A stretch of DNA of 64,000 nt from Cannabis sativa. Taxonomy: Eukaryota > Streptophyta > Magnoliopsida > Rosales > Cannabaceae. The notes below the pieces were generated by a model that worked only from the letters and a program-made list of their open reading frames with translations, ran no database searches and had not been told where the DNA came from. Location: positions 7,694,501 through 7,758,500 of the forward strand of contig NW_026870043.1 of NCBI RefSeq assembly GCF_029168945.1. Reading direction: 5' to 3'. Below are positions 55,711 to 64,000 of this stretch, piece by piece (position 1 is the first letter of the stretch; every line of letters begins with the position of its first letter). A program made the translations under genes and the position numbers.

Positions 55711-58700
55711 GCTGGACTAGGACCCGAACTCCAACCCAGACCTAGACCCGAACCGAAACTCGGACCTTGATCCCAACCAAGACATAGACTCGATGCAGAA
55801 CCTGGACTCGAACTCAGACCCAAACATGGAAGCAGAATCGGGACACACAATTGGGGCCGGGACCTAGAACCGCACCCCAATCTCGATCGCGAACTAGACT
55901 TGGGACGCAGACCAGGATCCAAACCCGACCCCTGACCCAAAACTAGAACCTGAACAAGAACCGCAACACCAGGACCCTCAAACAAGACTAGAACCGTGAG
56001 TAGGACGTGGACCCACCCTAGAACCGAACTCGGACATATCCCCAGACCCAAACCGTGACCTGAAGTCGGGCCCTGACACATCGTGTACCCAGACCAAGAC
56101 TGAGACTTGGACCGAAACCTGCATCTAGACCAGGATCGAAACTCGGAACCTAGATCTGGAACGAGACCCTGACCTAGACCCAGACTTGGACCCGCACTCG
56201 GGACCCGAACTTGAACCTGGACCTAAACCCAGACCCAGATTGGGATCCAGACCTGGACCCAGACTCAGACCCAGACTCGGACCAGGAATCAGACCTCAAC
56301 CCAGATCCAGACCCAAACTCGAACCCAGACACTTAATCGAAATTGAAACTGGGACTAGGACCCAAACCGGATCCTAAAACTGGGACCTGGATGGGGGACC
56401 TGGACCTAAGCCACGGACCCCAGACAAAAATCGGAACACGGTACTCGGACCCGAACCTGGACATTGGGGCCAAACTCAGGACCCAAGAACCAGACTGAGA
56501 CTTGGGACTCGAAGCCCAGACCAAGAATGGGACTGTGACCTATACTCGGACCCTAACCCAAATCGCGACCTAAACTCGGACCGAACCCGAACCCGAACCT
56601 GAACACGAACTTGGATTCGGACAAAAACCTAGGACCTGAACATAGATGGGGGACCCAGACCTGGGAATTGGGCCCCCGAACTAGGACCAGATATTGCTCT
56701 CAGAACATTGATCAGGATCAAGGACTCGACCCCAGACCCAAACCTGGACATAGGACCCACCTCGGAACCTGGGATCCGGGACTCGATGCTTGGACCCAAC
56801 TAGTACTCAGTGTCTGGATCAAGGACATAGACCAAAACTCAAACCCAAACTCGAACTCAAACTAAGACCTGGACACATACGAAGACCCAGACCCACACTC
56901 AGGAACAAAAATCGAAACATGAATTAGAGAGGGACCAAGATCTTTGAACGGGACCAGGACCTGGGCCGAGACCCAGCCTCGAACCCTACCTGAGACCGAA
57001 ACCTGGACCTAAACCTTGCCTCAGACCCAAATCACGACCCGAACCCAGACTCATATCCAAACTCAACCAAAACCCGTACACCGTGACTTGAAACTGGAAA
57101 CGAAACTAGAAGCGGATCAGGACCCAAGAAAAAGACCATGACAAGGACATGAACATAGAGCCAAAACTATAACCGGACTAGGACCCAGACTCGGTCAAAG
57201 ACCGACTCTTGGATTGGGTCCAAAATCAAGATCCAAACCCGAACTGGGACTTAGGACACAAACCTAGACCTGAATTGAGACCAGAACATTGAACATGACT
57301 CGGGACCCAGAACTGGACCCCAGTCTCGGTCCTGGACCTAGACCCAGACCTAGACCCTGACCTAGGACATGAATTGAAACAAGACTAGGACCTGTGATTG
57401 AGATGCAGATCTTGTCCAATGATTAGAGAACCGGGGCTTGGACACGACCCATAGTCAATGTCTTGATTAGGGACTCGGACAAGGACCCGAAGCTGGAAAA
57501 GGACTTAGACCCAGGCCCAAACCTGGGACCCAAAACCGAAACTTGAAAAAGAATGTGATCAGGACCATGGAACAGGACCGGGACCATGACCTGGACCTTG
57601 ACCAGGACTCAGAACTAGACCGAACCTAGCCCAGAACTCGGGTTCAGACCCAGTCCTGGACCCAGACGAAGCCCCTGACCTAAATTGGAATTCGGACCTA
57701 GACATGGACACGAACCCATACTCGGACCCAAATACCGACGCAGACCTAGACCGGGATTGAAACACGGGACCTAGGCCCAGACGCAGACGCATACCTAGAC
57801 ACGAACATGGGATCTACAACCAAGACCCGAACCTGGACCTTGACTCAGACCTGGACCCAGACTGAGATTCGAAAAACCCGTACCCGGACTCGAACTAAGA
57901 CTCAGACCCTGACACCAACTTGGACACAGACCCGGACCCGAAACCAAACTCAGACCCAGAATAAAAACTGGAAATTGTGACTAGGACCCAGACCTAAGAC
58001 GATAACGAAACCCAAACCATAACTCAAACTCAGACCAAAACCTAGACCGAGACCTTGATTAAGACTGGGACCTGAGACCTAAGACTTGAACCTGGACTAG
58101 GACTGGGACCGGGACCTGGACCTGACCTGGTCCTAAACCCTCACCGGATCCTGACACTCGCAACCCAGACCACGATCTTGACCCTGAAAAGGACCCGAAC
58201 CTAAACCCCGACAAAGATAGGGATCGAGACCTTGACCTGAACACGGACCGCGACCAGGACTAAAACCAAGACTCATGACCTTAACCCGAAATTGGAACCA
58301 GACTAGGACCTAGGAACCGGACTTGGATGGGGCACCTAGACCAGGGACCTAGGCCCCGGAACCCAGACCATGATGTAAATTCTAGACTTGAACCTGAACC
58401 AGACCTCCGACCTCGGACCCGGAATCGAAGTCGAACTGCACCCAGACATGAAACCTGCCCCGGACCTCAACTAGGAGAGGAACCTGAACACGAACACATA
58501 CCAGGATAAAACCCGAACCCAGACCAAAACTCAGACACAGACCCAGAATCAGACCCAAACATAGATCTGAACCAGGACCCAAACTCGAACCCAGACCAGG
58601 ATCAGAACCCAGGACTTAGACCCAGAACTAACCTCAAACTCAGATTGAGATCAAAACCTAGGACTCGGACCAGAACCTTGACCCAGACCCAGGACCCCTA

Positions 58701-61700
58701 TCCACACCCAGTGCCTGATTCGGACCTAGACTGAGATCTGGACCCAAACACAAACTCCAACTAGGACTCGAACCCCGACCCGAACTCGAACCCAAACTCG
58801 AACTCCGAAACGCAATTGGAACTGGAACTGGACCAGGACCAGGACTAAGACACAAACCCGAACCCAAACCCAAATAAAAACCCAGACCGAGACTCAAACC
58901 TGAACCTCGACTAGGACCCATGCCTGAACCTAGAATGGGACCCAAACCGGGACTTAGACCAAGAATCGAGATACGAACTTGGGCAACGGAACTAGGACAG
59001 GGACCCAAGACCCGACCCCAAACCCAGACTTTAATCTAAGAACCAACTCGTGACTCGATACACGAAATGGAACCCGACCGAGACCCGGATCAGGATCCAG
59101 ATCTAGACCTGGGGCTTGGACCGAACCCGTAGTCGGTATTTGGATCTGGGACCCAGCCTCGAACTCGAACCTAGACTGGGACCCGAAACTAGACGCAGAC
59201 CTCAACCCAGCCCCAAATCGCAACCTGGACCCGAACCCGTACCTTGTGAGCCAAAATTAGAACCGAAACTGGAAGTAGACTGGGACTCGGGAACAGGTTC
59301 GGAACAAGGACTTGGACTTGGACCTGGAACCGTAATCAGACCTGGACCTAGACTTGGAACCGTAACCGAACTAGGACCCAAACTCCAACCCAGACCTAGA
59401 CCCGAACCGAAACCTGTACCTAGATCCCAACCCAAACCTACACTCGATGCCGAACCTGAACCCGAACTCAGACCCAAACATGGAACCAGACACGGGACAC
59501 AAACTTTGGGCCGGGACCTAGAACCGCACCCCAATCTTGGTCCCGAACTAGATTTGGGACTCACACCATGACCCAAACCCGGCCGCTGACCCAAACCTAG
59601 GACCCGAAAATAGAGCTTAAACAAGAACCGTAAGACCAGGACCATCGAACAACATTAGGACCGTGACTAGGACGTGGACCCAATCCTAGAACCGAACTCT
59701 GACCTAGCCCCAAACCCAAACCGTGACCTGAAGTCGGGCCTTCACACGTCGTGTACCCAGACCCAGACTGACACCCGGACCAAAACCCCGACCCAGACCA
59801 GGATCGAAACTCGGAAGCTGGATTTGTAACGAGACCCTGACCTAGACCCAGACCTAGAACTGCACCTGGGACACGAACTCGAACCTGGACCTAAACCCAG
59901 AGCCAGACCAGGATCCGGACCTGGACCCAGACTCAGACCAGGAATCAGACCTAAAACCCAAACCCAGACCCAAATCGGAACACGGCACTACGACCCGAAC
60001 CTGGACACCGGGGCCGAACCCAAGACCCAAGAACCAGACTCAGACTTGGGACCCGAAGCCCAGACAAAGACTAGGATTGGGATGCGAACTCGGACCCTAA
60101 CCAAAACCACGAACTAAACTCGGACCGAACTTGAACACGAACTTGGACCCGGAACGGGAGCTAGGACCTGAACATAGATGGGTGACACAGACCTAGGAAT
60201 TGGGCCCCTGAACTAGGACCAGAAATTGGTCTCAGAACTTTGATCGGGATTGAGGACCCAAACCTAGACCCAAACCTGGACATAGGACCCACGTCGTGAC
60301 CTGGGATCCGGGATCGATGCTTGGACCTGACCACTACTCAGTGTCTAGATCAAGGACATAGACCAGAACCTGAACCCAAACTCGAACTCAAACTAAGACC
60401 CGGACACATACCAAGACCCAGACCCACACTCGGGAAGAAAAACCGAAACATGAATTAGAACGGGACCAAGATCTTTGAACGGGACCGGGACCAAGACCTG
60501 GACCCAGACCAACCCTCGAACCCTACCTGAGACTGAAACCCAGAAATGAACCTTGCCTCAGACTCAAATCATCACCCGAACCCAGAGTCGGATGCAAACT
60601 CGACCAAAACCCGTAGCCCGTGACTTTAAACTGGAATCGAAACTAGAAGCGGATTAGGACAGAAGAATAAACCATGACCAAGACATGAACATAGAGCCAA
60701 AACTGTAACCGGAACCAGACCCAGACTCGGTCAAAGAGCCACTCTGGGATTGGGTCCAAAATCTAAATCCAAACCCGAACAAGGACTTGACTTGGGACAT
60801 GAATTGAAACAAGACTAGGACCCGTGATTGGGATGCAGATCTTATCCCGTGATCAGAGAACCGAAGCTTGGACAAGACCCATAGTCGATGTCTTTATCGG
60901 GAACTCGAACAAGCACCCGAAGCTGGACAAGGACCTAGACCCAGGCCCAAACCTAGGACCCAAAACTGAAACTTGAACAAGAAGGTTATCAGGACCATGG
61001 AACAGGACCGGGACCGTGACCTGGACCTTGACCTGGACCCAGAACTAAACCGAACCTAGCCCCAGAACTCGGGCTCAGACCCAGTCCCGGACCCAGACTA
61101 GGAATGAGACTTGAACCAGAACCTGAACACAAACTCGGGAGTCGAGCCCAGACCCAGACAAAGTGCCTAACCTAAATTGGAATTCAGACGTAGACATGGA
61201 CACGAACTCATACACGGACCCAAATACCGACCGAGACCTAGACCGGGATTGAAACACGGGACCTAGACCTAGATGCAGACGCAGACCCAGACACGAACTA
61301 GGGACCCACAACCAAGACCCGAACGTGGACCTTGACTCAGACCTGGATCCAGACCGAGATCCGAAAAACCCGTAACCAAACTCGAACTAAGACTCGGTAC
61401 ACTGACACCAACCCGGACCCGAAACCAAACCCGGAACAAGAATCAGAACTGGAATTGTGACTAGGACCCAGACCTAAGACGATAACCAAACCCAAACCAT
61501 AACTCAAACTCAGACCAAAACCTGGACGGAGACCTTGACTAGGACTGGGACCTAAGACCTAAGACTTGAACATGGACAAGGACCAGGACCGGGACCTGTA
61601 CCTGACCTGGTCCTAAACGCTCACCGGATCCTGAAACTCGCAACACAGACCAGGATCCAGACCCTGACAAGGACCCGAAGCTAAACCTAGACAACGATAG

Positions 61701-63743
61701 GGATCGACACCTGGACCTGAACCCGGACCGCGACCTTGACTAAAACCAAGACTCAGGACCAGACTAGGACCGTGACTAGGAAGTTGACCCAAACCTAGAA
61801 CTGAACTCGGGCCTAGCCCCAAACCCAAACCGTGACTTGAAGTTGGGCCTTGACACGTCGTGTACCCAGACCAACACTAAGACCCGGACCAAAACTCGGA
61901 CCCATACGTAGACTAGGGACCCTATCCGAAACCTAAACTCGGACCTAGATAGGGATCTAGATATGAACCTAAACTTGAACCGAGGCCTGCACCCACACCA
62001 GGATCGAAACTCGGAACCTAAATTTTGAATGAGACCCTGACCCAGACCCAGACCTGGACCCGCACCCGAGACCCGAACTCGAACCTGGAACTAAACCCAG
62101 ACCGAGACCGGGATCCGATCCCGGTCCTAGACTCAGACACAGTCTCGGGCAAGGAATCAGACCTCAACCCAGACCTAGACCAAAACTCGAACCCATACAC
62201 TGAATCGAAATCGAAACTGGGACTAGGACCCAAACCGAAACCTAGGACTCGGACCTGGATGGGGTATCTGGACTTGGGCCACGGAACCCAGACCCAAATC
62301 TAAACACGGTACTCAGACCTGGATGGGGCACCTGACCTTGGCCTTGGGTCCTGGACTCGGACCGGGACCTAGGACTGGAACCTTGATATGGGACCTAGAC
62401 CCAACACACGACCATTAGAACTGGGATTGAGAACTAGGATCTGACCCCGGACCTGGACCCTGACCTAGAATTTGGACCGGGACCTGGGACCCGAAGTGGA
62501 ACTACACTTGGACCCAAGACCGTGAACTAGATCTGGACCCGGAGCTTGAACCTAACTCGTAGTTCGTGTTTGATCTGGGACCCATACCCGGACTCTCCAA
62601 CCAAGACCTTGACCCGACACAAGTCTTGGTCTTAGACCAGGACCGGTCACGGACACGGACCAAGACCCAAGATCCGAAGTGGAACGTGATCGGGACCAAA
62701 GATTGGGATCTGGATCTTGACCCATGAACCGAGGCTTGGACCCAACCCATATTCGGCATCTAGATCTTCGAATCATACCAAGACCCAATTCTAGAACAAT
62801 TTCTAGACAAAGCATCCAAACCCAAACTCGGACCCGAGACCAAAAATTGGAAGAAGAATCGGAATAAGGACTATGGAACAGGAATTGACCTTGACAAAAA
62901 ACTTGATCTAGACGTGGAACAGAACACGGACCCGGACCCTGACCTAGACCGGGATCAATACCCAGACGCAAACTTGCACCAGGACCTACGACCCAGAACC
63001 TGGAACCCAGGACCCGTGACTCGGGACCTGGACCTAGAACAACACTCGTACCAAAACTCAAACTCGAACCAAGGACTAGGACTCAGACCGAGATTAGGAC
63101 TGGGACCCTGACCCGGACTACAACCGAGACCTGAACATAGACTAAGAACAGTACCCATACTGGAACCGGGACCGGGAGTGGGACCTTGGACCGGATACTC
63201 AGACCTAGGACCTAAGAATGGAACCGTGACAAAGGCCGAGACCAGGCCAAGACCCGAGACAAGGACCAGTACCAAACACGGACCGGGACCTGCACTGGGA
63301 CTGGGACCCTAACCTAGATAAGTACCTAAGACCTTAACCTGAATTGGGGACCCGGACCATGACCCAGGACCCAAGACCTAAACCTAGACCTAAACCTTGA
63401 TTTGAGACCCAAACTGCGACCCAAGACATGAGCTAGATCTTGACCAGGATCTGGATTTGAACCTGGGACCCAGGAGCCAAGACCAGAGGCTTGGACCCGA
63501 CCCCATAGTCGGTGTTTAAATTAGGGAATTAGACCTTGACCGGAACCTAGAACCAGACCAAAACATGTACCCGTACTAGAACTCGAACTAGACTCGACAT
63601 GTGGTGGTGTTTGGATTTGGGACCAAGACTCAGACGTGAACCCGAATACGGACCTAGACCCAGACACGGACTCCAACCCAGACCCACACCTGAACCTTAA
63701 ATCGTACCCTGTGACCCGAAATTGGAATCGGAACTGGAAGCGA
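55711..63743 (-). repeat. Hexamer satellite, reverse orientation; inverted-duplication arm 2
   Basis: NRRACY on + throughout. Up to about 63655 it is the inverted partner of 33990-42270. From about 63600 on it matches the reverse of about 10.57-10.71 kb. Boxes A (57436-57463, 60866-60894), B (near 56791, 60328) and C (near 59115) appear in reverse. No gene is visible. Confidence 0.87.
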
Positions 63744-63860
63744 AACCTTAAACCCTAAACCCTAAACCTTAAACCTTAAATCCTAAACTCTTTACACTTA
63801 CCCCTAAACCCTAAGCAATAAATCCATAAACACTAAACCTAAATTCCTAAACCCTAACTT
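63744..63860 (-). repeat. Degenerate telomere-like block (CCCTAAA variants)
   Basis: CCCTAAA, CCTTAAA, TCCTAAA and similar units on + are interrupted by short non-repeat bits. The flanks match the reverse of 10506-10566, but this block is about twice as long. Confidence 0.85.
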
Positions 63861-64000
63861 AGACACGGGCCTAGACCCATACCCATACCGAGATAAGAAC
63901 CTAGAAGCAAGACCCAGACCAGAATTGAGACCCGAACCGAGACCCAAACTCAGGACCTAAACCCGTACCCAAACCCAGACCAGAACCTGGTCTTGGACCT
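63861..64000 (-). repeat. Hexamer satellite, reverse orientation, to window end
   Basis: It continues the reverse match to about 10.33-10.50 kb, for example CCCATACCCATACCGAG against CTCGGTATGGGTATGGG near 10471. By that order, a TTTAGGG array could lie just beyond the window. Confidence 0.8.

Overview
This window is non-coding, repetitive plant nuclear DNA. I see no intact gene. The plant assignment rests on the interstitial telomere repeat (CCCTAAA/TTTAGGG, the usual angiosperm type) and on fragments of Ty1-copia and Ty3-gypsy LTR retrotransposons. The copia elements have plant-type pol motifs, a primer-binding site resembling initiator tRNA-Met and a polypurine tract. The species cannot be read safely from the sequence; a dicot is my best inference.

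About 47 kb of the 64 kb is one unusual satellite: a degenerate but phase-keeping hexamer with consensus RGTYYN (NRRACY on the other strand). It is organised into higher-order repeats of about 3.6-3.8 kb, recognisable by conserved, less hexameric boxes. The G-rich strand switches several times. It is + in 1-5513, 6140-13550, 30036-32735, 33976-45002 and 45640-53104. It is - in 5521-6125, 20819-21100, 28316-30035, 32736-33975, 45010-45625 and 55711-64000.

Layout: (1) 1-13550, hexamer satellite with a 600-base fold-back inversion near 5.5 kb and an interstitial telomere array at 10131-10320. (2) 13551-28315, a graveyard of broken retroelements: a truncated copia pol, copia LTR pieces in both orientations, one complete LTR, a small trapped piece of satellite, a decayed copia element with one truncated and one complete LTR, and a reverse-strand gypsy gag/LTR fragment. 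(3) 28316-39488, satellite with repeated inversions. (4) 39489-53104, a direct copy of 1-13550 with roughly 99% identity where I compared it by eye, 39.5 kb downstream. (5) 53105-55710, a decayed copia interior on the - strand. (6) 55711-64000, satellite that is largely an inverted copy of about 34.0-42.3 kb and ends in a degenerate telomere-like block.

The elements do not cooperate as a pathway. The story is one of genome dynamics: hexamer slippage, higher-order amplification, fold-back inversion, a large direct duplication, and capture of retroelement debris at breakpoints. The many apparent open frames in the satellite are a by-product of the hexamer. Under the consensus RGTYYN, two of the six frames cannot contain a stop codon at all. 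The location is probably subtelomeric or a satellite-rich heterochromatic block, but the window alone cannot establish that.
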